This document shows, one piece after another, positions 51,795 to 60,775 of a DNA stretch of 64,000 bases; within the stretch, counting starts at the first letter, position 1; the number at the start of each line of letters is the position of its first letter. The notes under the pieces are model-generated. The model had not been told where the DNA came from. It was given only the letters and a program-made list of their open reading frames with translations, and searched no databases. The position numbers and the translations under genes are program-made. Source of the stretch: Streptosporangiaceae bacterium NEAU-GS5 (GTDB lineage Bacteria; Actinomycetota; Actinomycetes; Streptosporangiales; Streptosporangiaceae); NCBI GenBank assembly GCA_017592665.1, contig JAGFNW010000013.1, forward strand, positions 62,001 to 126,000, in the 5' to 3' direction.

Positions 51795-54700
51795 ATGCGC
51801 ATATCGTCCGTCGAGTCCACTGAGCTGTTCGCCGAAGGTCCCCGCCAGATCGTCCGGGTGACCTTGGAAGAGTCCGACGGGCCGACCGAGGTCGTGATCA
51901 CCGGGCCGGGCGTGCAGGGCGTGGGCCAGGCGCCGGAGATCCCCGTGACCTGCGCGGCGCGTCCGGGAGAGGTGGTGCCGATCACGGTCGTGGCCGCGGA
52001 CGCGACGGCCGAGGCGGAGCTGGTCGTGGCCGAGCCGGGGTGGACCGTGTGGATGATCCCGCACTTCCACTACGACCCGGTCTGGTGGAACACCCAGGCC
52101 GCCTACACCGAGACGTGGGCCGCGTCGCCGACGCCCGGCCCGCGGATGGACTTCCAGCACGCCGGATTCGAGCTGGTCAGGCTGCATCTGGAGACCGCGC
52201 GCCGCGAGCCCGACTACAAGTTCGTGCTGGCCGAGGTCGACTATCTCAAGCCCTACTGGGACGCCCATCCCGAGGACCGCGCGTTCCTGCGGAAGCTACT
52301 CGGCGAGGGCCGGATCGAGATCATGGGCGGCACGTACAACGAGCCCAACACCAACCTGACCAGCGCCGAGTCGACCATCCGCAACCTGGTCCACGGCATC
52401 GGCTTCCAGCGCGACATCCTCGGCGGCGACCCGCGCACGGCCTGGCAGCTCGACGCGTTCGGGCACGACCCGCAGTTCCCCGGGATGGCCGCCGACGCCG
52501 GGCTCACGTCGAGCTCGTGGGCGCGCGGGCCCTTCCATCAGTGGGGCCCGATGCTGGGCGGCGGAGATCCGACGCGGATGCAGTTCCCCGCCGAGTTCGA
52601 GTGGGTGTCGCCGTCCGGGCGGGGCGTGCTCACGCACTACATGCCCGGCCACTACAGCGCCGGCTGGTGGATGGACCAGTCGGCCACGCTCGAGGAGGCC
52701 GAGGCCGCGGTCCACCAGTGGTTCCGCGCGCTCAAGCGGGTCGCGGCGACCAGGAACGTGCTGCTGCCGGTGGGCACCGACTACAGCCCGCCGAACAAGT
52801 GGATCATGGACATCCAGCGGTCGTGGAACGCCCGCTACGTCTCGCCGCGGTTCGTCTGCGGGCTGCCGAGGGAGTTCTTCGCGGCCGTGCGCGCCGAAGG
52901 TCCCGTGCTCACCGCCCAGACCCGTGACATGAACCCGGTCTACACCGGCAAGGACGTCTCGTACATCGACACGAAGCAGGCGCAGCGGCACGCCGAGGCG
53001 CAGCTCGTCGACGCCGAGATGTTCGCCACGATCGCCGCGCTCGACAAGGGGGCGCCCTATCCGCACGCCGCCCTCGACAAGGCGTGGCGGCAGCTCGTCT
53101 ACGGCGCCCACCACGACGCGATCACCGGGTCCGAGGGCGACCAGGTCTACCTCGACCTGCTTCCCGGCTGGCGGGAGACCTATGACCTGGGGGCCGGCGT
53201 CCTGACGGCGGCGCTGGAGCGGCTGGGGGAGGACCTCGGCGGGGTCATCGTGTGGAACCCGTCGTCGTGGCCGCGCACCGACCTGGCACGGATCCGGCTC
53301 CGCCTCGATCCCGGCATTCGGGGTTTCGCGGAGAACGTCCTGCTGGAGAATCCCGCCCGCCACCCCGACGGCAGCCTGGCCGAAGTCGACCTCGTCTTCC
53401 TGGCCACCGACGTCCCGCCGCTCGGCTACAGGACGTTCCACTTCACGCCGTCCGCCGAGGCCCAGGTCGGCTGGGCGGACGCCCCGGGCACGCGGATCGC
53501 GAGCGCCACGCACGAGATCGAGGTGGATCCGGCTCGCGGCGGCGGTGTCACGAGCCTCCGCGTCGACGGGCGTGAGCTGCTCCAGCCCGGCCGGATCGGC
53601 AACGAGCTGCTGGTCTACGACGAATACCCGGCTCATCCGAGCTTCCACGAAGGACCCTGGCACCTGGTCCCGAAGGGTACGGTCTCCGGTTCCGGGGACA
53701 CCGAGGCCGAGGTGTCGGTGTCCGAGTGCCCCATCGGCCGCCGGATCACCGTCAAGGGGCGGGTCGGGCCTGTGGCGTACACGCAGGAGATCACCCTCTG
53801 GGACGGCCTGGCCCGCGTGGACCTCGCCACGCACGTCGAGGACTTCGACGGCGCGGACGCGCTGCTGCGGGTGCGCTGGCCGGTCGCCATCCCCGGCGGC
53901 CTGCCGGTCAGCGAGGTTGGCGACGCGGTGATCGGCCGCGGCTTCGGCCTGATCGACGTGGACTCGGGCGAGCATCCGTGGACGCTCGACAACCCGGCGT
54001 ACACGTGGTTCGCGCTCTCTTCGACCGTGCGGATCCGCACGCCGCGGCACACGCGGGCCATCGGCGTCGCGGAGATCATCGGCCACTCGCGCGAGCTGGC
54101 CGTCGCCCTGGTGCGCCAGGGCGTCACGGCCACCACCTCGACCGGCGACGGGCCGCGCTACGGCCACCTCGACGTCGACTCCAACCTCCCCGACGTGCGG
54201 ATCGCCATCGGGCCGCCGGCCGAGAACCCGTTCACGGCGCGGCTGCTCGGCGACTCGCCGCTGGCCTCGCAGGAGCGCCTGCGCGCCTGGATCCCGGCCG
54301 AGACGGCCCTGGAGAAGGCGTGGACGCCGAGCGCCGACCTGCGCGGCACGCGGGCGCTGCCGGTCCTGGTCGTGTGGGGGCCGGGAGAGCTGGAGGCCCT
54401 CATCGACGACCTCGGCGACGCCGTGGTCGAGGTCGGGGAGGTCGTCGGCCCGGAGCCGGACGGCACGTTCGACGACTACACGGCCGCCCTGGTCAACCGC
54501 GGCATACCAGGCTTCGCGGTCGATCCGTCGGGCGCCCTGCACCTGTCGCTGATGCGCTCGTGCACCGGCTGGCCGTCCGGGATCTGGATCGACCCGCCCC
54601 GCCGCACGGCCCCCGACGGCTCTAACTTCCAGCTTCAGCACTGGTCGCACACCTTCGAGTACGCCCTGGTCGCAGGCCCGGGCGACTGGCGCGCGGCGGG

Positions 54701-55754
54701 CCTGGTCCGGCACGGCCACGGCGTCAACCACCCGCTGCACGCGACCCAGGGCACGGGTGGCGGGGCGGGCGGCCGGTCCTACCTGAGCGTCTCCCACGGC
54801 GTGGTCGCGGCGCTCAAGGCGCGCGGCAACCCGCTCGCCTCAGGACGCGAGCCGGGCGAGGCCGAAGGGGTGACGCTCCGCGTCTACGAGCCGCACGGCG
54901 TCGGAGGCGAGATAGAGGTCATCACCGCTCTTCCCGTCGACGACTGGCAACGGGCCGACCTGCTGGAGCGGCCCGTGCCGGGCGCCGGGCTGGGCGGCAT
55001 GGAGATCGCGACCCTCGTCGCCGGCGTGCCGGCCTTCGGGGTGGCGCGCACGCCCGAGCCCCACCAGCCGGTCTACACGCGCTACTGGCTGCACAACACG
55101 GGCCCCGCGCCGCTCGGCGGGCTCCCGGTCGCCGTCCACCTCTCCCACGCCGACGTCGAACTCGACGGACCGGGTGAGGTAGGCGTGACCGTCGCCTCGA
55201 GCCTCACCGCGGCCGAGGCGTCCGGCGTGGTGACGCTGGTCGCACCGGAGGGCTGGGCCGTCGAGCCCGCGGTCCGCCCCTTCGTCCTGCCCCCGGGTGG
55301 GCACGCCGCCTTCCCCGTACGGCTCACGCCCCCCGGCGACGCGCCGCAGGGCGTCTACTGGCTGCGCGCCCGTGTGGAGCACGACGGCCAGGCCTTCGAA
55401 GACGTGACCCGGCTGCACGTCGGCGGCCGGCACGACCCGGGCCTCGTGGTGGCGCAACCCTCGCCGGTGCGGCTCCGCCCGGGCGAGCGCGGCGAGATCG
55501 TCGTCGGCGTGGAGTCGGGCGCGCTCACGCCGGTCGCGGTGCAGGCGCAGCTGATCAGTCCGTGGCAGACGTACGCGCTGTTCCCCGACTGGAACACGGG
55601 CGCCGAGGTGCCCGCCCGAGGCGCGGCCGAGCTGCGCTTCCCCGTGCGCGTGCCGCCGGGCGCCCGGCCCGGCCGCTGGTGGGCCGTGGTGAAGCTGGGC
55701 TGCGCCGGGTGGCTGCACTACACCGAGACGGTCTCCGTCGAGGTCCTGCCGTGA
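51795..55754 (+). CDS. Cytoplasmic GH38 alpha-mannosidase
   Basis: 1,319 residues with no signal peptide; GAGGAGG precedes the ATG. The GH38 catalytic domain shows the zinc-site motif WMIPHFHYDPVWW, the nucleophile region TAWQLDAFGHDPQFPGMA (Asp in QLDAFGHD) and the helical-middle motif VYGAHHDAITGSEGDQVY. The C-terminal half is the beta-sandwich typical of the family (SSWPRTDLARIRLRLDPGIR onwards), followed by an added beta domain (about 1,080-1,319, WRARVEHD-like sandwich). It would release alpha-mannose from manno-oligosaccharides or glycans. It is longer than most bacterial members (~1,000). Coupled by a GTGA overlap to the next gene. Confidence 0.92.
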   Translation: MRISSVESTELFAEGPRQIVRVTLEESDGPTEVVITGPGVQGVGQAPEIPVTCAARPGEVVPITVVAADATAEAELVVAEPGWTVWMIPHFHYDPVWWNTQAAYTETWAASPTPGPRMDFQHAGFELVRLHLETARREPDYKFVLAEVDYLKPYWDAHPEDRAFLRKLLGEGRIEIMGGTYNEPNTNLTSAESTIRNLVHGIGFQRDILGGDPRTAWQLDAFGHDPQFPGMAADAGLTSSSWARGPFHQWGPMLGGGDPTRMQFPAEFEWVSPSGRGVLTHYMPGHYSAGWWMDQSATLEEAEAAVHQWFRALKRVAATRNVLLPVGTDYSPPNKWIMDIQRSWNARYVSPRFVCGLPREFFAAVRAEGPVLTAQTRDMNPVYTGKDVSYIDTKQAQRHAEAQLVDAEMFATIAALDKGAPYPHAALDKAWRQLVYGAHHDAITGSEGDQVYLDLLPGWRETYDLGAGVLTAALERLGEDLGGVIVWNPSSWPRTDLARIRLRLDPGIRGFAENVLLENPARHPDGSLAEVDLVFLATDVPPLGYRTFHFTPSAEAQVGWADAPGTRIASATHEIEVDPARGGGVTSLRVDGRELLQPGRIGNELLVYDEYPAHPSFHEGPWHLVPKGTVSGSGDTEAEVSVSECPIGRRITVKGRVGPVAYTQEITLWDGLARVDLATHVEDFDGADALLRVRWPVAIPGGLPVSEVGDAVIGRGFGLIDVDSGEHPWTLDNPAYTWFALSSTVRIRTPRHTRAIGVAEIIGHSRELAVALVRQGVTATTSTGDGPRYGHLDVDSNLPDVRIAIGPPAENPFTARLLGDSPLASQERLRAWIPAETALEKAWTPSADLRGTRALPVLVVWGPGELEALIDDLGDAVVEVGEVVGPEPDGTFDDYTAALVNRGIPGFAVDPSGALHLSLMRSCTGWPSGIWIDPPRRTAPDGSNFQLQHWSHTFEYALVAGPGDWRAAGLVRHGHGVNHPLHATQGTGGGAGGRSYLSVSHGVVAALKARGNPLASGREPGEAEGVTLRVYEPHGVGGEIEVITALPVDDWQRADLLERPVPGAGLGGMEIATLVAGVPAFGVARTPEPHQPVYTRYWLHNTGPAPLGGLPVAVHLSHADVELDGPGEVGVTVASSLTAAEASGVVTLVAPEGWAVEPAVRPFVLPPGGHAAFPVRLTPPGDAPQGVYWLRARVEHDGQAFEDVTRLHVGGRHDPGLVVAQPSPVRLRPGERGEIVVGVESGALTPVAVQAQLISPWQTYALFPDWNTGAEVPARGAAELRFPVRVPPGARPGRWWAVVKLGCAGWLHYTETVSVEVLP

Positions 55755-56467
55755 TCGCGGCGATCGCGGGGGAGCGGGAGATCACGGTCGCGGACGTGGA
55801 CGCGCGCGAGGCGCTGCTCCGGTCCGGCCCGCTGGCCCACCGGTTGCCCGATCCGCGCGCCCCCGAAGGCCGCAACCTGCGGCGCTGGCTGGTCCAGGTG
55901 ATGGCGGGGGAGGCGGTCGCCGCACGCGAGGCGACCCGACGAGGGCTCGTCCCGTCCGGCCAGGTCATGCCGCTTCGGATGGACGCGGCCATGCGCGGCG
56001 GTGGCGTGGCCGCGGCCGTCCTCAGCATCTCCCCGTACGCCCGGGCGCTCCGCGCCCACCTCGCGCCCCCCGTGGACGAGGCGGCGGCCGTCGACTACTA
56101 CACGCGCAACCTCGACCGCTACACCCGTCCCGAGACGCGCTGGGTGCGGCCGTTCGGCCCGGTCCGGCGCGGCGAGCTGGCCGGGCCGATCGAGGCGGCC
56201 GTGTTCGCGGCGGACCTGGGCGCGACCGTGGGCCCCGTGGACGGCCCCGGCGGGCCGTGGACGCTGGTCGTCGAGCGGATCGACCCGGGCGGGCCCGAGC
56301 CGTACGCCGCGGTCAGGCGGGCCATCCTCGCCGCCCTCGCCGAGGAGGGGGCCGACCGGGCCTTCAGCCGGTGGCTGGAGACCAGCTGCGCGGAACAGGT
56401 GCGGCTGATGCCGGGATATGAGCACCCGGGCGATCCGCGCCAGCCGGACGCGACGCACCGCCACTGA
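55751..56467 (+). CDS. Parvulin/PpiC-like peptidyl-prolyl isomerase-like protein
   Basis: 238 residues from a GTG that overlaps the GH38 stop (GTGA). The N-terminus IAAIAGEREITVADVDAREA resembles the SurA/PpiC N-terminal motif, and the later WVRPFGPVRRGELAGPIEAA plus LGATVGPVDGPGGPWTLVVE resembles a parvulin active core. No signal peptide is visible, so it would act in the cytoplasm, unlike SurA. Some homologues have been labelled malonyltransferase, which the sequence does not support. It may assist folding of the mannosidase. The 3' end overlaps the convergent GAF gene by 104 bp. Confidence 0.65.
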   Translation: MIAAIAGEREITVADVDAREALLRSGPLAHRLPDPRAPEGRNLRRWLVQVMAGEAVAAREATRRGLVPSGQVMPLRMDAAMRGGGVAAAVLSISPYARALRAHLAPPVDEAAAVDYYTRNLDRYTRPETRWVRPFGPVRRGELAGPIEAAVFAADLGATVGPVDGPGGPWTLVVERIDPGGPEPYAAVRRAILAALAEEGADRAFSRWLETSCAEQVRLMPGYEHPGDPRQPDATHRH

Positions 56468-57050
56468 CCGCCCCGCTGACGGCCCCGGCGCCGACCGCCC
56501 CGCTCACGGCCCCGCCGACGGCGGTGCTGACAGCGGTGCTGACGGCGGGCGGATCGGCGCAGGACGGCTCCCAGTTGACGGCGCGGAGAAGCCGCCCGGC
56601 CGCCTCGAAGCCGCGCGCGCCCTCGAGGGCGCGGCCCGCGGCCGTGGCGAACCGGGTCAGCAGGTGCTCGTCGAGCTCGTCGAAGCCGCGCCCGGCCACC
56701 CACAGGTAGGGCTGCGCGTGCATGGCAAGGGCCATCGGCACGGCCAGGAAGCCGGGCTCGGGCGGCATCACCACCGGACCCCGCGACCCCGTCAGCGCCG
56801 GGATCCCGATGTCGCGCACCCACGCGCCGACGCCTCCCGGATCCTGGTACGGCAGCCGCCACCGGACCGGGACCACCCCCGCGTAGGTGTTCTCGGCGAA
56901 TCCGGCGCAGGTCGTGCGGCAGATGGCGGCCGCGGCGTCGAGCAGCCGGTCGAGCAGGATGTCGCAGTCGACCTCGGTGAAGGTCGCCAGCAGGCCGTGG
57001 ACGCACCGACCGGCGCCCGCGCGCTCGGCCGGCGGGGCTGATTCGAGCAT
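56364..57050 (-). CDS. GAF-like domain protein
   Basis: 228 residues; the ATG at 57050 has GAGGAGG eight bases upstream. Residues 15-165 have a GAF-like pattern (EVDCDILLDRLLDAAAAICR, then VWVRDIGIPALTG-like beta-turns and HLLTRFATAAGRALEGAR). The Cys-containing RTTCAGFAENTYAG may be relevant to sensing. The C-terminal ~60 residues are a low-complexity Ala/Val/Ser/Gly tail. Divergent from the sulfonate operon across an inverted repeat, so it might be co-regulated. The GAF assignment is by pattern only. Confidence 0.55.
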   Translation of the reverse strand: MLESAPPAERAGAGRCVHGLLATFTEVDCDILLDRLLDAAAAICRTTCAGFAENTYAGVVPVRWRLPYQDPGGVGAWVRDIGIPALTGSRGPVVMPPEPGFLAVPMALAMHAQPYLWVAGRGFDELDEHLLTRFATAAGRALEGARGFEAAGRLLRAVNWEPSCADPPAVSTAVSTAVGGAVSGAVGAGAVSGAVSGGASRPAGADRPGAHIPASAAPVPRSWSPATG

Positions 57051-57166
57051 GCTGTCGCCCTCCTCAGGATGAGGCCGGACATAGTGGACAGGGGGCTGCG
57101 AGTCGGAGTATTTCCGGCTGAGACGCGGCCTGACTAGCCCGTCCAACTGTGTATGAGCCACTCAAT

Positions 57167-57196
57167 TACCTACAATACCGATTGACTTTGTAGGTA
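57167..57196. promoter_or_regulatory. Inverted repeat upstream of the sulfonate operon
   Basis: TACCTACAA (57167-57175) and TTGTAGGTA (57188-57196) form a perfect 9-bp inverted repeat around 12 bp, in the divergent gap between the GAF gene and the permease. A -35-like TTGACT (57183-57188) lies inside it. This is probably the operator for sulfur-status or sulfonate control. Confidence 0.6.
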
Positions 57197-57216
57197 TTGT
57201 GGATGACGATAACCGC

Positions 57217-58014
57217 ATGTCCTCCACTTCGGCCCGGTCGCCGAGCCCGCTGAGCGCGCTGAGCCCGATGGCGGCCCGGCTGCTGAGCCCGCTGGCGCTG
57301 CTGGCGCTGTGGCAGGCCGCGAGCGCGACCGGCCTGCTGTCCGAGCGGTTGCTCGCCGCCCCGGCCACGGTGGCGTCGACCGCGTACGACCTGGTCAAGG
57401 ACGGCACGTTGCCGCAGGCCATCGAGGTCTCGCTGCAGCGCGTGGCCATCGGCTTCGCCGTGGGCGCGGCCGCCGGGATCGGGCTGGCGCTGATCGCCGG
57501 GCTCAGCCGCCTCGGAGAGCACGCCGTCGACCCGCCCATGCAGATGCTCCGCGCGCTGCCGCTGTTCGGGCTGATCCCGCTGTTCATCCTGTGGTTCGGG
57601 ATCGGTGAGACACCCAAGATCGTCCTGCTCGCGCTGGGCGTGGCGTTCCCGCTGTATCTGAACACCTTCGCGGGGATCCGCGGGGTGGACGGGCGGCTCG
57701 GCGAGGTGGCCGAGGTGCTGCGGCTGAGCCGGACCGAGCTGATCCGGCACATCGTGCTGCCGGGAGCGCTGCCGTCGCTGCTGGTCGGCCTCCGGCAGAG
57801 CCTCGGGATCGGCTGGCTGGCCCTGATCGTGGCCGAGCAGGTCAACGCCGACGCCGGGCTCGGCCACATGATCAACGACGCCAGGGAGTTCCTGCGGACC
57901 GATGTCATCGTCGTCGGCCTGCTCGTCTACTGCGCGCTCGGCCTGCTCACCGACTCACTCGTACGGCTGCTGGAACGAAGGGCGCTGACATGGCGACGCG
58001 GCTTGCTCAACTAG
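57217..58014 (+). CDS. ssuC: Sulfonate ABC transporter permease (SsuC/TauC-like)
   Basis: About 266 residues; a GTG at 57199 is an alternative start. Six hydrophobic segments and the binding-protein-dependent transport (EAA-loop) signature in RGVDGRLGEVAEVLRLSRTE, with LPLFGLIPLFILWFGIGETP, are typical of nitrate/sulfonate/taurine permeases. It forms the membrane channel of the uptake system. The next three genes overlap successively (25, 4 and 4 bp), showing one operon with translational coupling. Confidence 0.9.
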   Translation: MSSTSARSPSPLSALSPMAARLLSPLALLALWQAASATGLLSERLLAAPATVASTAYDLVKDGTLPQAIEVSLQRVAIGFAVGAAAGIGLALIAGLSRLGEHAVDPPMQMLRALPLFGLIPLFILWFGIGETPKIVLLALGVAFPLYLNTFAGIRGVDGRLGEVAEVLRLSRTELIRHIVLPGALPSLLVGLRQSLGIGWLALIVAEQVNADAGLGHMINDAREFLRTDVIVVGLLVYCALGLLTDSLVRLLERRALTWRRGLLN

Positions 58015-58721
58015 TGCCGGCGGCGCAGGCGCGCGGCCTGACCCGGGCCTTCGCCGGGCGGCACGTGCTCGACGGCCTCGACCTCCGGATCGAGCCCGGC
58101 GAGTTCGTCGCCCTGCTCGGGCGCAGCGGATCGGGCAAGTCCACGCTGATCCGGGTGCTGGCCGGGCTCGACCGCGAAGCCGAGGGCGCCGTCACGACCG
58201 CGGACACCGTGGCGATCGCCTTCCAGGAGCCGCGGCTGATCCCATGGAAGCGGGTGCTGGACAACGTCGCGCTCGGTCTGCGCGGTCCGGGGGCGCGGCA
58301 GCGGGCCGAGGCCGCGCTGACCGAGGTCGGTCTGGCCGGGCACGCCGGGGACTGGCCGCTCACCCTGTCCGGCGGCGAGGCCCAGCGGGCCTCCCTGGCC
58401 CGCGCGCTCGTGCGCGAGCCCGGCCTGCTGCTACTCGACGAGCCGTTCAGCGCCCTGGACGCGCTGACGCGCATCTCGGTCCACCGCCTGGTGCTCGACC
58501 TGTGGGAGCGCCACGGCCCGGGAGTCCTGCTGGTCACCCATGACGTCGACGAGGCGCTGCTGCTGGCGGACCGGGTGCTCGTGCTCGACGGCGGGCGGGT
58601 GGCGTACGAGACCCCCGTCGGGCTCGACCGGCCGCGCCACCGCGACCACCCCGACCTCGCCCCCTTGCGGGCCGGCCTGCTGCGCCGGCTCGGGGTCGTC
58701 AACCCGGAGGAAACGGTATGA
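57990..58721 (+). CDS. ssuB: Sulfonate ABC transporter ATP-binding protein (SsuB-like)
   Basis: 243 residues. Walker A GRSGSGKSTLIRV, Q-loop AFQEPRLIPWKRV, the signature LSGGEAQRASLARALVREP and Walker B LLLLDEPFSALDALT are intact, followed by the H-loop VTHDVDEALLLAD. RLIPW in the Q-loop region is typical of the sulfonate/taurine/nitrate ATPases. It starts 25 bp inside the permease gene and overlaps the next gene by 4 bp (ATGA). Confidence 0.93.
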   Translation: MATRLAQLVPAAQARGLTRAFAGRHVLDGLDLRIEPGEFVALLGRSGSGKSTLIRVLAGLDREAEGAVTTADTVAIAFQEPRLIPWKRVLDNVALGLRGPGARQRAEAALTEVGLAGHAGDWPLTLSGGEAQRASLARALVREPGLLLLDEPFSALDALTRISVHRLVLDLWERHGPGVLLVTHDVDEALLLADRVLVLDGGRVAYETPVGLDRPRHRDHPDLAPLRAGLLRRLGVVNPEETV

Positions 58722-59680
58722 GAAAGATCACATCCCTCGCCGTCGCGGCACTGCTGGCCGTCGCCGCCTGCGGCACCGGCACGACGGCCTCGGGCGGGAA
58801 CGACAAGGTGACGCTGCGCATCGGCGACCAGAAGGGCACCGGGCTGCGCGCTCTGCTCGAGGCGTCGGGCCAGCTGAAGGACGTTCCGTACGCCGTCACC
58901 TGGGCGCAGTTCACCTCGGGGCCGCCGATCCTCGAGGCCATCAACGCCGGGTCGGTGGACGTCGGCGCGGTGGGGAACGCGCCGCCTGTCTTCGCGGCCG
59001 CGGCCGATTCGAAGATCACCATCATCGGCGTGGCCGAGAAGGGCCTCGGCGGGCAGGCCATCGTCGTGCCGCCCGATTCGGCCATCAAGAGCCCGGCCGA
59101 CCTGAAGGGCAAGAAGGTGGCCGTCGCGAAGGGCAGCTCGGCCAACTTCCAGCTGTTGTCCGTGCTCAACCAGGCCGGGCTGAGCTTCGCCGACATCAGC
59201 CCGCAGTATCTGCAGCCCCCGGACGCGCTGGCCGCGCTCTCCACGGGGCAGGTCGACGCCTGGGCCATCTGGGACCCCTACACGGCGCAGGCGCAGGAAC
59301 AGGTCAAGGCCCGCATCCTGGTCGACGGTAAGGGCAACGCCAACGGCTTCGAGTTCCAGATCGCCGGCACGGCCGCGCTCGGCGACGGCGCCAAAGCCAA
59401 GGCGCTCGGCGACTACATCACCAGGATCCGGGCAGCGCACGCCTGGGCCAACGCCCATCCGGCCGAGTGGGCGTCGGTGTACGCCAAGCTCAGCGGGCTG
59501 CCGCTACCGGTGGTCAGCACGGCCGTGGCCCGTAGCGGGTACACCGACCTCAAGCTCGGCGACGACGTGGTCGCCCGGGAGCAGCAGGTCGCCGACGCGT
59601 TCAGCACGGCCGGGCTGATCCCGCGCACCGTGAAGATCACTGACATCGTGGACGGCCGATTCAACGAGGGAGCAGCGTGA
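58718..59680 (+). CDS. ssuA: Sulfonate ABC transporter substrate-binding lipoprotein (SsuA-like)
   Basis: 320 residues. A lipoprotein signal ends in LLAVAACGTG, so Cys18 is the lipid anchor. The periplasmic-binding-type fold shows LRIGDQKGTGLRALLEASGQ, the Gly/Asn-rich SVDVGAVGNAPPVFAAAADS and WDPYTAQAQEQ typical of sulfonate/nitrate/taurine binding proteins. It delivers aliphatic sulfonates to the permease. The ATG overlaps the previous stop, and the GTG of the monooxygenase overlaps its own stop. Confidence 0.92.
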   Translation: MRKITSLAVAALLAVAACGTGTTASGGNDKVTLRIGDQKGTGLRALLEASGQLKDVPYAVTWAQFTSGPPILEAINAGSVDVGAVGNAPPVFAAAADSKITIIGVAEKGLGGQAIVVPPDSAIKSPADLKGKKVAVAKGSSANFQLLSVLNQAGLSFADISPQYLQPPDALAALSTGQVDAWAIWDPYTAQAQEQVKARILVDGKGNANGFEFQIAGTAALGDGAKAKALGDYITRIRAAHAWANAHPAEWASVYAKLSGLPLPVVSTAVARSGYTDLKLGDDVVAREQQVADAFSTAGLIPRTVKITDIVDGRFNEGAA

Positions 59681-60768
59681 GGTTCCACTGGTTTCTGCCC
59701 ACCAACGGCGACAGCCGCCGGCTCATCGGCGGCGGCCACGGACTGACCCGGGAGCACGGCCACCACGGCGTGTATCGCGAGCCGGGCATCGACTACCTCG
59801 CCCAGATCGCGCGCGCCGCCGAACAGCTGGGCTTCGAGGCCGTGCTCACCCCCACCGGCACCTGGTGCGAGGACGCGTGGCTGGTCACCGCCGCCTTGAC
59901 CCGGGAGACCGAGCGGCTGAAGTTCCTGGTGGCCTTCCGCCCGGGCTTCGTCTCGCCCACGCTGGCCGCTCAGATGGCCGCCACCTACCAGCGGATCTCG
60001 GGCGGCCGGCTGCTGCTCAACGTGGTGACCGGCGGCGAACCGGTCGAGCAGCGGCGCTTCGGCGACCACCTGTCGCACGACGACCGCTACGCCAGGACCG
60101 ATGAGTTCCTGGAGATCGTCCGCGCGGCGTGGACCGGCGAGCCGTACGACTTCAAGGGCGAGCACTACCACGTCGAAGGCGCGACGGTGTCGATCCCGCC
60201 CGACCCGCTGCCGGAGATCTACTTCGGCGGCTCCTCACCGGCGGCCGGACCCGTGGCCGCGCGGCACGTCGACGTCTACCTCACCTGGGGAGAGCCGCCG
60301 GACCAGGTCGCCGCCAAGGTGGCGTGGATGCGGGAGCTGGCCGCCGAGCAAGGCCGCGAGCTGCGGTTCGGCGTGCGCCTGCACGTCATCACCCGCGACA
60401 CCGACGCCGCGGCCTGGGCCGAGGCCGAACGCCTGCTGGAGGCCATCGACCCGGCCGACATCGACCGCGCGCGTAAGCTGCTCGGCCGCAGCGAGTCGGA
60501 GGGCCAGCGGCGGATGCTGGACCTGAGCTCCGGTTTCGCCGGGGGCGGCGCCCGCGATCTGGAGATCCACCCCGGGCTGTGGGCCGGTGTCGGCCTGGTC
60601 CGCGGCGGCGCGGGCACGGCTCTGGTCGGCAGCCACGAGCGGGTGGCCGAACTGATCGAGGAGTACGCCTCCGTGGGCATCGAGGAGTTCGTCCTGTCCG
60701 GATATCCGCATCTGGAAGAGGCCTATTGGTTCGGTGAAGGCGTCCTGCCCGGGTTCAGGAGGGGCTGA
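59677..60768 (+). CDS. ssuD: FMNH2-dependent alkanesulfonate monooxygenase (SsuD-like)
   Basis: 363 residues of the bacterial luciferase-like (LLM) fold, GTG start. FHWFLPTNGDSRRLIGGGHG at the N-terminus, then GFEAVLTPTGTWCEDAWL and RLLLNVVTGGEPVEQRRFGD match SsuD; IYFGGSSPAAGPVAARHVDV is the flavin/phosphate region. SsuD cleaves alkanesulfonates to aldehyde and sulfite using reduced FMN. No ssuE flavin reductase is in the window, so a reductase must come from elsewhere. Overlaps the binding-protein gene by 4 bp. Confidence 0.93.
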   Translation: MRFHWFLPTNGDSRRLIGGGHGLTREHGHHGVYREPGIDYLAQIARAAEQLGFEAVLTPTGTWCEDAWLVTAALTRETERLKFLVAFRPGFVSPTLAAQMAATYQRISGGRLLLNVVTGGEPVEQRRFGDHLSHDDRYARTDEFLEIVRAAWTGEPYDFKGEHYHVEGATVSIPPDPLPEIYFGGSSPAAGPVAARHVDVYLTWGEPPDQVAAKVAWMRELAAEQGRELRFGVRLHVITRDTDAAAWAEAERLLEAIDPADIDRARKLLGRSESEGQRRMLDLSSGFAGGGARDLEIHPGLWAGVGLVRGGAGTALVGSHERVAELIEEYASVGIEEFVLSGYPHLEEAYWFGEGVLPGFRRG

Positions 60769-60775
60769 GTCAGGC

